Assembly: GCA_029007435.1 (NCBI GenBank)
Contig: JAQXHU010000035.1
Coordinates: forward strand, 1-64,000
Direction of reading: 5' to 3'
DNA: 64,000 nt
DNA from: Bacteroidales bacterium
Lineage (GTDB): Bacteria > Bacteroidota > Bacteroidia > Bacteroidales > UBA932
In this document: positions 49,001 to 57,555 of the stretch, piece after piece
Numbering within the stretch: position 1 is the stretch's first letter
Layout of the letters: every line of letters begins with the position of its first letter
Notes under the pieces: generated by a model
The model's input: the letters and a program-made list of their open reading frames with translations, nothing else
What the model was told of the DNA's origin: nothing
The model's database searches: none
Translations under genes and position numbers: made by a program

Positions 49001-51459
49001 AGGCTGTGGTGGCTGTATTCGACAAGAGTACGGAGGCGATTGCGTCCAACAGGTGGAATGAGTTCAGAACCAATGGGTTCCACATACCGGAGATTTACGT
49101 TAATTCAGTGTGCGGAGCTGTAGGTGAGAATGAGATTGCCTTTTTGCAGAGTGACTTGTATTCAGAAAATATTGTTGTCGCATATGGTTCGCGCACCAAA
49201 TCGGCACGGATGAGCGCTCCGATGGCTATGGAGGCCGTTGCGATGGATGATGCGGTGGGCGCTGTGAAGTCAGAGGAGTCAGAGGAGTCGGTTGAAGAAG
49301 ATATTCCTGTCAGGGATAATTTCGCCACATCTTTGGCATTTATTCCTTACCTCCGTTCTTCGGAGGATGGCACCCTTTCATTTGACTTCCAGACTTCAGG
49401 GAAATTGTCCACTTATTATGTGTCCGTGTTCGCCCATACGAAGGAAATGAAAAATGCCGCGCTCCGGCGCGAAATGGTTGTGACAATTCCGGTTAAGGTG
49501 GCGGTGGTTCCTCCGGCCTGTCTGTATGCTGGTGACTTGATGAATCTGTCTGTTTCGCTTTCTTCCAATGCCGATGTTCCTGTGAGCGGAAGTCTGAAGG
49601 TTTATGTATATGATTCGGCTGATTATCAGGGCAAAGTTCCGGTCAAAGAATATGGGAAGCATCTGGAAGTGCCTGCCGGGAAGTCTGTCGCTGAAATGTT
49701 TGATATTGACGCCTTGCCTGAGACTGAAGGCGGAGTTCTCGGATTCAGGGTGGTGTTCATTGCGGATGCTGGCGGCGGGAAGTTCTCGGACGGCATTTTT
49801 GTGACAGTGCCTGTTCTTCCGGCAGTGCAGACTGTGACGGAGGCTCATTCGGCAGTGCTCCTTGACGGTATGGACAAGGAGAAAGTACTGGAGACATTGC
49901 GCTCGTCTTTCGTTAACGGCTCCAGCTATGGGGCTGAGTATAAGGAGATTTCCATAATTGAAATGCTGAAGGAGACTCTTCCGGAGAAGGTTGAGCCGTC
50001 GGGGAACGATGTCCTGTCGCTTTCGGAGGCTTTGTATGTGAGAAAAGTGGCCGGGAGTCTCGGAATGAAGATGGAAATGGCTGAGGACAATGCTTTGCTT
50101 GCCAAGGTGATGGCCTGCCGCAATGCAGATGGAGGATTCTCCTGGTTTGAAGGGATGAAGTCGTCCCCTGTCATCACGGCAGTGATTCTGGAGCGTTTCG
50201 GGAAAATGCGTTCGGCCGGTCTGCTGGACATTGACTTGTCATCATCTGTCAAATATCTTGACGCTGCCCAGTTCTCGGGGCGTTCGGTGATGCCTTATTG
50301 GTGCGGCGGTCTGGATGACGCCCAGTATATGTTCGTGAGGTCGCTATATCCGGAGGTCTCTTTTACGAAGCCGTCATCTTCCGACCGCAGTGTGCAGAAG
50401 CGTTACGAGGAATTCTGCAAGGATGCGAAAGAGTACCTAGTGCCTGAACAGAAGCGAGGACTGAATGGTTATCTGATGGGCAAGGTCCGCAGGGTGAGTA
50501 TATTGCGCAATCTTCTCGCTTGCCGGGAAGGTCTCGCTCTTGCAAAATCGTGGGGATTGTCCTTCAATGCGGGGAACCGTATTTCAGCTTCTCTGGATGC
50601 GGATATCCTGTCATTGACCGAATATGCTGTTGCTCATCGGGACGGCGGGATCTATTATCCTAATCTTGTGATGCCTTTCAGGGGGCTGCTTGAGAGCGAG
50701 GCTTACGCCCATTCAATGCTGTGCGATTTGATGTCCGGATATAGTGCTGGACATAAGGATAATACGGAGACCGGGCGTATTGCAGACGGAATCCGCATCT
50801 GGCTTATGCTTCAGAAGGAGACTCAGCATTGGGATTCGGATCCTGCGTTTGTTGATGCGGTCAATTCGGTTATGGCAGGTGATGCCGGAGTCAAATCAAC
50901 ATCGGTGATTGTGATGACCAAGCGTTTCGAGAAGCCTCTGGACGAGGTGAAGGCTTCCGGCAACGGTTTCAATGTCAGAAGGCGATTCTTCAAGGAGGTT
51001 GCTGTCTCCGTGGGCGGTTCCGTGGCAGGTGTCAAGGACCGTGACGTCAAGGAACTGAAGGAGATAGCTCTGGGCGAGGTGCTGCACATTGGCGACAAGG
51101 TGATCGTCCGATGCGAGATTCACAATGACGAAAACAGGAGTTTTGTCAAGGTGTCTGTTCCACGAGAGGCGGCTTTCCGCCCGGTTCAGCAGCTTTCCGG
51201 ACTATATGGTCTGGGAATCAGCCCGTTGCGCGTGTCAGGATGGTATTCTTTCCTGCCTCAGGGTTATCGCAATGTCAAGGCTGCAGTGACTGAGTATTAT
51301 TTCGACTCATATCCGGAGGAGAATACTGTGATTGAGGAAGAACTGTTCGTGACCCAGTCGGGAATTTTCTCCGCACCTGTATTGACTGTCGAATCACTCT
51401 ATGCTCCGCATTACCGTGCCAATTCCGCATTTTACGGAAAGGTGACATCGGAAAGATAA
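46027..51459 (+). CDS. Alpha-2-macroglobulin family protein
   Basis: MG-domain features (VFTDQGAYNPGDTLKFKAVLYR, VRVDEFILPSFHL), TED-like DGGFSWFEGMKSSPVITAVILERFGKM. Confidence 0.9.
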   Translation: MKNYFVLKMSKTTLAVLASAAVTALSAITMKAFLSNSGSGQNTDNEGHQLVSLWSEYNAALRSDRPQKQLDILDKIKKDASSRHYTWDFYDAAEKYVQVGASRNWKLRDSLNRTFRKEVESYGDPLAVFLSRYEAGTCQVSKLYDYLKENESGLKSSANRGFYSGKQINGRTYIPGNFRSRFYENDYEYALWTLLTSAPSSTMKESSVYKELADYEKDSYPLGAFLDYLAASSGKSRDDRSAALKAFSVKHSGKAIALWADKDLISNAFDSLNRNRSGENAYKDLYAECKEFEKRRSSFTGREKYVVEELDQVEGLIDELTGKSLAVSVSGGKASVLVRNVADVRLRLYAVGQPGNSDKALVDKVLNNEKRSFYVYDTLSFDLPALSDGTYRATVTSGKTEASTLYQNYHISLAIRRDSRGYSIYAADWKSGEPLRKADLALLKNGSIVAEAKDFAFDGFTHLPESIAGKIGARSSYTVKCSVKGDDGMVWSSEQLYFYGRTIDSNENEPVSARASVFTDQGAYNPGDTLKFKAVLYRTDYVDFAGTVAAGTPVEIVLNDSEGNEVGSMKLETNEFGSVAGSFALPVGRRNGWFTLNVFMDRSAAFAGERVLASRSVRVDEFILPSFHLHFDKSDRLNLPGDPLSVRGQLESYSGHSLAGVTAEYSVESWGSVVDSGKLDIDGDGRFELGFSSEESSGWRSYVVTVKVTDGTGETREFSRMLWTSGTFNVDVNHGNPAVGQGSVAGQNRPSSKNRYRFGIERGFSIVDRDNAVISLKVSNPDGGIVPVNIGYILKDEAGKRIFSSSAQSGSEVKIDFSKYKSGLYRFVAECSANSAAGKEYKDTTSLDLLYIKDGDTVLDAPVKDFFKVPESEVEDNMELMIGNADGHPVWAVAEVFGIAGDLLDRQLVHLEGRRAETGSLKTLKFSYKNEYPDAVRLQVFYFRDGDKVTFSNEYHRAAKSLDLPLEWSSFVDRSVPGGRCEVSLKTLPGVEAVVAVFDKSTEAIASNRWNEFRTNGFHIPEIYVNSVCGAVGENEIAFLQSDLYSENIVVAYGSRTKSARMSAPMAMEAVAMDDAVGAVKSEESEESVEEDIPVRDNFATSLAFIPYLRSSEDGTLSFDFQTSGKLSTYYVSVFAHTKEMKNAALRREMVVTIPVKVAVVPPACLYAGDLMNLSVSLSSNADVPVSGSLKVYVYDSADYQGKVPVKEYGKHLEVPAGKSVAEMFDIDALPETEGGVLGFRVVFIADAGGGKFSDGIFVTVPVLPAVQTVTEAHSAVLLDGMDKEKVLETLRSSFVNGSSYGAEYKEISIIEMLKETLPEKVEPSGNDVLSLSEALYVRKVAGSLGMKMEMAEDNALLAKVMACRNADGGFSWFEGMKSSPVITAVILERFGKMRSAGLLDIDLSSSVKYLDAAQFSGRSVMPYWCGGLDDAQYMFVRSLYPEVSFTKPSSSDRSVQKRYEEFCKDAKEYLVPEQKRGLNGYLMGKVRRVSILRNLLACREGLALAKSWGLSFNAGNRISASLDADILSLTEYAVAHRDGGIYYPNLVMPFRGLLESEAYAHSMLCDLMSGYSAGHKDNTETGRIADGIRIWLMLQKETQHWDSDPAFVDAVNSVMAGDAGVKSTSVIVMTKRFEKPLDEVKASGNGFNVRRRFFKEVAVSVGGSVAGVKDRDVKELKEIALGEVLHIGDKVIVRCEIHNDENRSFVKVSVPREAAFRPVQQLSGLYGLGISPLRVSGWYSFLPQGYRNVKAAVTEYYFDSYPEENTVIEEELFVTQSGIFSAPVLTVESLYAPHYRANSAFYGKVTSER

Positions 51460-51474
51460 AATATTGTTTAAAAA

Positions 51475-51505
51475 TTTGTTTATTGGGAAAAAGTCCGTAT
51501 ATTTG
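51475..51505 (+). promoter_or_regulatory. Bacteroidetes-type promoter for tRNA-Val
   Basis: TTTG (51475-51478) - 19 nt - TATATTTG (51498-51505). Confidence 0.75.
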
Positions 51506-51535
51506 CATTCCCGTTTGAATAAAGCGGACTTGTTC

Positions 51536-51610
51536 GGGAGCATAGCTCAGTTGGTTCAGAGCGTCTGCCTTACAAGCAGAGGGTCGGGGGTTCGACTCCC
51601 TCTGCTCCCA
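51536..51610 (+). tRNA. tRNA-Val (anticodon TAC)
   Basis: Acceptor GGGAGCA/TGCTCCC, anticodon arm tctgc-cttacaa-gcaga, T-loop ggttcgactcc. Confidence 0.95.
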
Positions 51611-51611
51611 C

Positions 51612-51650
51612 AAAAGAGACTCGGAGAACATTCGGGTCTCTTTTTTATAT
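51612..51650 (+). terminator. Intrinsic terminator after tRNA-Val
   Basis: aaaagagactcg / cgggtctctttt 12-bp stem (one G-T), 9-nt loop, T-rich tail. Confidence 0.8.
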
Positions 51651-51708
51651 ATAACCCTCCCCGACCCTCTGCTTGGCGGCATCTGGCCAGTCTGCAAGAC
51701 TGCATAGA

Positions 51709-52248
51709 CTAATTCTTGCCGGCAGCAGAAAGTCTCTTAAGTTCCGAGACTATCTCGGCGTATTCTTTTCCGTCAATGTCAACAATATGGTGGGCCGTAT
51801 TCTCGTAAATGTCTTTGCGCTGCGACATAAGTGATTCAATCCGTTGCCTGAGAGCCTGCCGGTCGCTCAGGCTGTCTCCAAGCATAGGGCGTTCGCCGGG
51901 ATAGGTGTAAAGATTGTCCACAAGTGTTTCAGTTCCGGCCCTCAGATATATGCAATGAGTCTTTTTGCGGACAAGAGAAGCCGCTTCCGGACTCGTAAGA
52001 GTGCCGCCTCCAAGAGACAGAACAGTGTCCGCCTGGCCGTTATCGGCAAGAATCACCTTCAGGGCCTCGACCTCCATTTTCCGGAAAGCCGCTTCACCGT
52101 CACTTGAGAAAATCTCCTTTATCTTACGACCCTGCCGGTCCTCAATCCAGTCATCCAGATCGAGAAACCGGCTTCCGGTCATTCCGCACATCAGACGGCC
52201 TATGCTGCTCTTTCCGCAGCCCATAAAACCGGTCAGCGTTATTATCAT
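51709..52248 (-). CDS. aroK: Shikimate kinase
   Basis: ITLTGFMGCGKSSIGRLM, FLDLDDWIEDRQGRKIKEIF, LSLGGGTLTSPEA. Confidence 0.94.
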   Translation of the reverse strand: MIITLTGFMGCGKSSIGRLMCGMTGSRFLDLDDWIEDRQGRKIKEIFSSDGEAAFRKMEVEALKVILADNGQADTVLSLGGGTLTSPEAASLVRKKTHCIYLRAGTETLVDNLYTYPGERPMLGDSLSDRQALRQRIESLMSQRKDIYENTAHHIVDIDGKEYAEIVSELKRLSAAGKN

Positions 52249-52249
52249 A

Positions 52250-55039
52250 CTATTTTATGTCAAAAAGATTAGGCTCATCGTCTGAAGATTCGTCGTCATC
52301 TCCTGAAATTGCATCACCTGAGATTTCCTCGCCAGGTTCAGCCGGCCTGTACAAGGATTCAGGATTGAATGAGTCGATATCAGGTATGTCAATCGGCTCG
52401 AAATCAACTATTTCACCAGTTGTTCCGCTGTTTTCCTCTTCGTCTTCAGGCTTTACAAGAGGCTCAATGAACTCCACCTTGAGCACATCGTATCTGTGGC
52501 ACCTGTTGCCTTTGGCTGCGATACCTTTCTTTGCGATGAACTCCTCAGCGTCGAACTTCTCCGGCTCCCTGTGCTCCTGCCGTCCGGTGAATGTCACCAT
52601 AAACTGCGGATGCTTGTCAGCGCTGAAATCCACCAGGTAATTTCCTTTTCCATCCGGTATGTACTGGGCCGGGGAATTGTCGCTTACAGGGAATGAGAAC
52701 CTTTTGATGTAGAACTGTTTGGACGCTCCGTCAAAATACAGGGCGGCATAAGTCCTGTTCTCGTCGTATTTCTCGATTCTGAGCAGTTCACCCTGGTAAC
52801 GGTTGCTCATATCGTATGAGGTTGTGTAATAAGTGCCGTTCTTGAATACAGCCAAGATCTTGTCATTTCCGCTGAACTGTCCGAGATATTCTCCTCGGCC
52901 GTCCTCGTTGAGCCTCTGGACATCGGTGTCAAACCATATGTCCTTGCCTCCGATAGTCGATATGCCTTTGGATTTGAGGACAATGCGCTGGATGGCATTC
53001 TTGGTCACGAGATTTCCTCTCGAAGTCTTGCCTTTGATGCCAAGCTCTGAAAAATCGTATTCTGCATTCAGCTTCTTAAGCTTCGGACGCGGACGGAAAT
53101 ACATCTTGACAGTCTCCGCCTCTCCGTTGTGGTTCACGGAGAACCAGACGATTTTCGAACCCGGAACTCCCTGCGTTATATCGTATTCCTTGTCCCTTGT
53201 CACACTAGTCACCGCAAATCTCTTCGCATAGTAAACACTCGCTTTTCCGTCCCGGTATATGACATTGTATATCGTCCTTGTGTCTCCACGGTTGAAGATG
53301 CCCACATACAGCAGATTTTTTCCGAAGAACGCCTTGTCTGTAACTTTCGTGATGCTGTACTTTCCGTCATTTCCTATGACAATAATCTCGGCGATGTCCG
53401 AGCAGTCGCAGATGAACTGTCCGTTGTCATCTTTCTTCAGGCCGATTCCCACGAACCCCTCGGCCATATTGGCATAGAGCTTCGCATTGTTGCTGACCAC
53501 TTTGGTGGCTGCAATTGTCTCGAAACCGGTGATTTCCGTTCTGCGAGGGAAATCCTTGCCGTATTTGTCCTTAATATTCTTGAAAAACTTGATGGTGAAC
53601 TCTGTAAGGTGATCTATGTCATTTCTCACCTTGCCCATCTCTTTCTCGATTTCCCTTATCTTTTCATCAATGACTTTCGTGTCGAATTTGGAAATCTTCC
53701 GGACTGGCTTCTCGACGAGTTTCAGAATGTCGTCCATCGTGATTTTTCTCGTCAGTGAGTTCTCGTATTCTTTCATCTTGTCCAGGACATCCTTGATCTG
53801 GGCGTCCCAGGTCTTCTGATCTTCCTCCAGAATTTTGTAAACTCTGTTCTCGAAGAAAATCTTCTCAAGGGAGGTGTAGTGCCAGCTTTCCTCAAGTTCG
53901 TTAAGCCTGATCTGCAGCTGGCGGCCGAGAAGTTCCTTCGTGTGCTCCGTGTCATATATAAGGATATCCTCCACGCTGAGGAACTGCGGCTTGTTGTCTT
54001 TGATGACACATGCGTTCGGGGCGATGGTCGTCTCGCAGTCGGTGAATGCGTAGAGAGCGTCGATTGTCTTGTCCGGGGAAACATCGTTGGGCAGATGGAT
54101 GACCAGATCCGCGGTGGCGGTGGTCATATCCTCGATTTTCTTGATTTTAATCTTCCCTTTGCCCTTTGCCTTGAGGATTGAATCCACTAAGGCGTGGGTT
54201 GTCTTGCCAAATGGTATCTCCTTGATTGCCAAAGTGTTCTTGTCAATCTTCTCGATTTTGGCCCTGACTTTCACCACTCCGCCTCTCTGGCCTTTCATGT
54301 ACTTCGAGCAGTCAGCCAGACCACCGGTAGGGAAGTCCGGAAGCAGCTCGATCGGTTCTCCTTTGAGATATGCGATGGATGCGTTGATGAGCTCGTTGAA
54401 ATTGTGAGGGAGAATCTTGGACGCCATACCTACGGCAATGCCCTCAGTGCCCTGGGCGAGCAGCAGAGGAAATCTGACAGGCAGCTCTATAGGCTCCTGG
54501 TTCCTGCCGTCATATGAGGTCATCCAGTTCGTTATCTTAGGGTCGAAGATGACCTCTTTGGCGAATTTGCTCAGGCGTGCCTCAATATAACGTGCTGCGG
54601 CGTTAGGGTCACCTGTGAGAATGTTACCCCAGTTTCCCTGGCAGTCCACCGCAAGTCCTTTCTGTCCGATCTGCACAAGTGCTCCCAATATCGACTGGTC
54701 TCCGTGCGGGTGGTACTGCATAGCTTGTCCGACGATGTTCGCAACCTTGGTGTAGCTTCCGTCGTCCATCCTGTACATTGCGTGAAGCACGCGGCGCTGC
54801 ACCGGTTTTAGTCCGTCCACGATATTCGGGACGGCCCTTTGCAGAATCACATACGACGAATAGTCAAGGAACCAGTCCTTGAACATCCCTGACAGTTTGA
54901 ATTTCTTGCTGTCTTCGCCTAACAGCTTTTCATATTTATCCGACGGGGATGCCGTAGAGTCATCTATCGGCTCCTCGTTGAGATTTTCATCGTTCTCCAG
55001 TTCGTCCGGAGACATATCTTCCCATTCGTCGTTGCTCAT
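52250..55039 (-). CDS. parC: DNA gyrase/topoisomerase IV subunit A (ParC-like)
   Basis: YVILQRAVPNIVDGLKPVQRRVLHAMYRM, catalytic AAARYIEARLSKFA. Confidence 0.93.
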   Translation of the reverse strand: MSNDEWEDMSPDELENDENLNEEPIDDSTASPSDKYEKLLGEDSKKFKLSGMFKDWFLDYSSYVILQRAVPNIVDGLKPVQRRVLHAMYRMDDGSYTKVANIVGQAMQYHPHGDQSILGALVQIGQKGLAVDCQGNWGNILTGDPNAAARYIEARLSKFAKEVIFDPKITNWMTSYDGRNQEPIELPVRFPLLLAQGTEGIAVGMASKILPHNFNELINASIAYLKGEPIELLPDFPTGGLADCSKYMKGQRGGVVKVRAKIEKIDKNTLAIKEIPFGKTTHALVDSILKAKGKGKIKIKKIEDMTTATADLVIHLPNDVSPDKTIDALYAFTDCETTIAPNACVIKDNKPQFLSVEDILIYDTEHTKELLGRQLQIRLNELEESWHYTSLEKIFFENRVYKILEEDQKTWDAQIKDVLDKMKEYENSLTRKITMDDILKLVEKPVRKISKFDTKVIDEKIREIEKEMGKVRNDIDHLTEFTIKFFKNIKDKYGKDFPRRTEITGFETIAATKVVSNNAKLYANMAEGFVGIGLKKDDNGQFICDCSDIAEIIVIGNDGKYSITKVTDKAFFGKNLLYVGIFNRGDTRTIYNVIYRDGKASVYYAKRFAVTSVTRDKEYDITQGVPGSKIVWFSVNHNGEAETVKMYFRPRPKLKKLNAEYDFSELGIKGKTSRGNLVTKNAIQRIVLKSKGISTIGGKDIWFDTDVQRLNEDGRGEYLGQFSGNDKILAVFKNGTYYTTSYDMSNRYQGELLRIEKYDENRTYAALYFDGASKQFYIKRFSFPVSDNSPAQYIPDGKGNYLVDFSADKHPQFMVTFTGRQEHREPEKFDAEEFIAKKGIAAKGNRCHRYDVLKVEFIEPLVKPEDEEENSGTTGEIVDFEPIDIPDIDSFNPESLYRPAEPGEEISGDAISGDDDESSDDEPNLFDIK

Positions 55040-55059
55040 CGATTGTCAGTTTTTATTTA

Positions 55060-55965
55060 TTATTCCTCGTATCCGAACTTCCTGAGCTCCCTGCGGTTCT
55101 CTCTCCAGTTCTCGTCCACTTTAACGAACATATGCAGGAAAACTTTCTTCTGGAAAAAGTCCTCCATCTCGATTCTTGCATCAGTCCCTGTCTTTTTCAG
55201 GGCAGCCCCTCCTTTGCCGATGAGTATTCCTTTCTGGGAATCCCTCATCACATAAATGACAGCGCTGATCTCATAGCGCTCCTCCTCTTCCTTGAACGCC
55301 TCTATCGCGACCTCGCAGCAGTAAGGAATCTCCTGGGAGTAGTTCTCCAAAATCTTCTCACGGATGATTTCCGATGCGAAGAACCTGAGATTCTTGTCTG
55401 TGAAGGCGTCTTTGTCAAACCAGGCCGGGGACACAGGCAGTCTGGAGATAACAGCATTGAGAACACTCTCAATGTTGAATTTCTCCTGCGCCGATACCGG
55501 TATCACAAGTGCCTGTGGCACTTTTTCCTGCCATTCGGCCATCAGGCTGACCACTTTCTCCTGATTGCTTATGTCAATCTTGTTCACCACAATTATCACC
55601 GGGCATTCAAGATCCTTGAGCCTGTTGACATAGTCAGCGTTCTTGTCGGCTTTCTCCACCACGTCTGTAACATACAGAATGATGTCCGCATCCCCGATGG
55701 CAGTGTCAACATAGTCCATCATATTCTCCTGAAGACGGTAGTTCGGCTTCAGGATGCCCGGAGTGTCGGAATACACTATCTGGTAGTTCTCCCCGTTGAC
55801 AATTCCCCTGATCCTGTGCCTTGTAGTCTGCGCCTTTGCAGTGACTATGGACAGTTTCTCGCCGACGAGGGCGTTCATAAGAGTGGATTTGCCAACATTA
55901 GGGTTTCCGATAATGTTGACAAATCCGGCTCTGTGCTCTTTAGGTTCCAGTATGGTATTATACAT
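55060..55965 (-). CDS. era: GTPase Era
   Basis: GNPNVGKSTLMNAL, SDTPGI, KH domain VIYVMRDSQKGILIGKGGAALKKTGTDARIEME. Confidence 0.96.
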   Translation of the reverse strand: MYNTILEPKEHRAGFVNIIGNPNVGKSTLMNALVGEKLSIVTAKAQTTRHRIRGIVNGENYQIVYSDTPGILKPNYRLQENMMDYVDTAIGDADIILYVTDVVEKADKNADYVNRLKDLECPVIIVVNKIDISNQEKVVSLMAEWQEKVPQALVIPVSAQEKFNIESVLNAVISRLPVSPAWFDKDAFTDKNLRFFASEIIREKILENYSQEIPYCCEVAIEAFKEEEERYEISAVIYVMRDSQKGILIGKGGAALKKTGTDARIEMEDFFQKKVFLHMFVKVDENWRENRRELRKFGYEE

Positions 55966-57463
55966 AAGCTCCCATCTTGAGGATATTCACTTCACCCTCA
56001 GAAAGATAACGCCATTCGCCCTTCTTCAGGCCCTTTTTGGTGAGTCCTGCGAAGTACACTCTGTCAAGCGCTTTGACATCGTATCCTAGGGATTCGAAAA
56101 TCCTTCTGACTATGCGGTTCTTGCCTGAGTGAATCTCGATGCCGAGTTTCCTGTGATCCTCAGGGTCGATGAATTCGAGCTCATCTGACTTGATCTCTCC
56201 ATCGCTCAGGGTCACACCCGCCACGATATGGTCATAGTCCTCCTGTGAGAGCGGTTTGTCCAGGATGACCTGGTAAATCTTCTTCTTGTCATAAGAAGGA
56301 TGAGTCAGCCTCTCGGCAATCTCCCCGTCGTTGGTGAACATCAGCACACCGGTAGTGTTCTTGTCAAGTCTTCCAACCGGGAACACTCTGGCGGAGCATT
56401 TCTTGAGGAGGTCCATGACGGTCTTCTCGGCGTGAGGATCGCTCGCTGTGGTGACAAATCCTTTCGGCTTGTTCATCACGATATATACTTTCTCCTCGCC
56501 ACGGATTCTCTCTCCGTTGAACCTGATGTCGTCATTGAACACGTTGACTTTGCTGCCGAGTTCTGTTACGACTTCTCCATTCACAGTGACAACGCCTGCC
56601 TGGATGTACTGGTCCGCTTCTCTTCTGGAGCAGATTCCGGAGTTGGCAATGAACTTGTTCAGGCGAATCACCTCCTTGATTGGTGTCTCCACTGTGTCAT
56701 TGTCCGAAAGCTGAATCTGGTCGAGCTGAGGCTTGCGGCTCAGCATCATATTGATGTTCTGCTCATCGTTCTCATTGAATCTGTACGGATTAGGTTTCTT
56801 GGCAGCCGGGCGTGCCTGTTTGCCGGCAAAGTTCCCCTTGCCTGCGAAGCCGCCTTTGCCTGCCGGTTTAGGTCCGCCGAAAGCTCTTCTGCCGGATGGC
56901 CCGAAGTTCCTGCCTGCCGGCTTCCTGTCCTGGCCAGCGAATCCTCTTCCGCCTTCCTGTGGCGATGAAGGACGCCTTTCCCCATTGCCGAAAGCGCATC
57001 TGCCGGATGGTCCGAAGTTTCTGCCCTCTGAGTTCCCTCCGTAAGGCCTCCTTGCCGGCTGCTCGTAGGTTCTGCCTTCAGGACGGCCGTAGGTCCTTCT
57101 TTCTTCCGGGTTTCCATAGTTTCTGCTTTCGGTACCGCCATAGCTCCTTCTTTCTCCGCCGCCATAACTGCTCTTTCTGTCGGAATTGCCGTATGACGGA
57201 CGTCTGTTCTGTCCGTAACTTCTTCCTTCGGAGTTTCCATAGCCGCCGCGGCCCTCTGAGTGGCCGTAAGTTCTTCTTCCGGAGTCACCATAATTCCTGC
57301 CTTCTGAAGAACCGTGTCCGCGGCCATCAGATGCTCCGTAACTCCTCCTTTCTCTTTCTGAAGGTCCTTCTGATGATGAGTAAACCTTCCCGGAAACTCT
57401 CGGCCTTCTCGGTCTGAGTTTCCTTCCTTCTGCGGTGTAACCGCTTTTGCTGTTTTCTTCCAT
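55958..57463 (-). CDS. RsuA/RluB-family pseudouridine synthase with long YG/RG-rich N-terminal extension
   Basis: S4 domain IRLNKFIANSGICSRREADQYIQAGVVTVNGEVV; catalytic VFPVGRLDKNTTGVLMFTNDG. Confidence 0.93.
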   Translation of the reverse strand: MEENSKSGYTAEGRKLRPRRPRVSGKVYSSSEGPSERERRSYGASDGRGHGSSEGRNYGDSGRRTYGHSEGRGGYGNSEGRSYGQNRRPSYGNSDRKSSYGGGERRSYGGTESRNYGNPEERRTYGRPEGRTYEQPARRPYGGNSEGRNFGPSGRCAFGNGERRPSSPQEGGRGFAGQDRKPAGRNFGPSGRRAFGGPKPAGKGGFAGKGNFAGKQARPAAKKPNPYRFNENDEQNINMMLSRKPQLDQIQLSDNDTVETPIKEVIRLNKFIANSGICSRREADQYIQAGVVTVNGEVVTELGSKVNVFNDDIRFNGERIRGEEKVYIVMNKPKGFVTTASDPHAEKTVMDLLKKCSARVFPVGRLDKNTTGVLMFTNDGEIAERLTHPSYDKKKIYQVILDKPLSQEDYDHIVAGVTLSDGEIKSDELEFIDPEDHRKLGIEIHSGKNRIVRRIFESLGYDVKALDRVYFAGLTKKGLKKGEWRYLSEGEVNILKMGAYV

Positions 57464-57555
57464 TTTGGATTTTGCCCGTCCGGGCGATTTAATTAATTAA
57501 TGTCTGGCTCACGCCATTTTACTTTATTTATACAGTTAACTGTTTTATTCACTGT

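Noticed and set aside
55132-55980. 282-aa plus-strand ORF antisense to era
   Set aside because: Era on the minus strand has all GTPase and KH motifs; the antisense ORF is a by-product of codon bias.
56746-57327. Repetitive DNA considered as a CRISPR or tandem non-coding repeat
   Set aside because: Repeats are imperfect, lack unique spacers and are in frame with the YG/RG-rich extension of the pseudouridine synthase.
57489-57543. ttaattaattaa and acagttaactgt palindromes in the gap between the pseudouridine synthase and TonB-like genes
   Set aside because: AT-rich short palindromes are expected by chance in such intergenic sequence; no partner sites seen.
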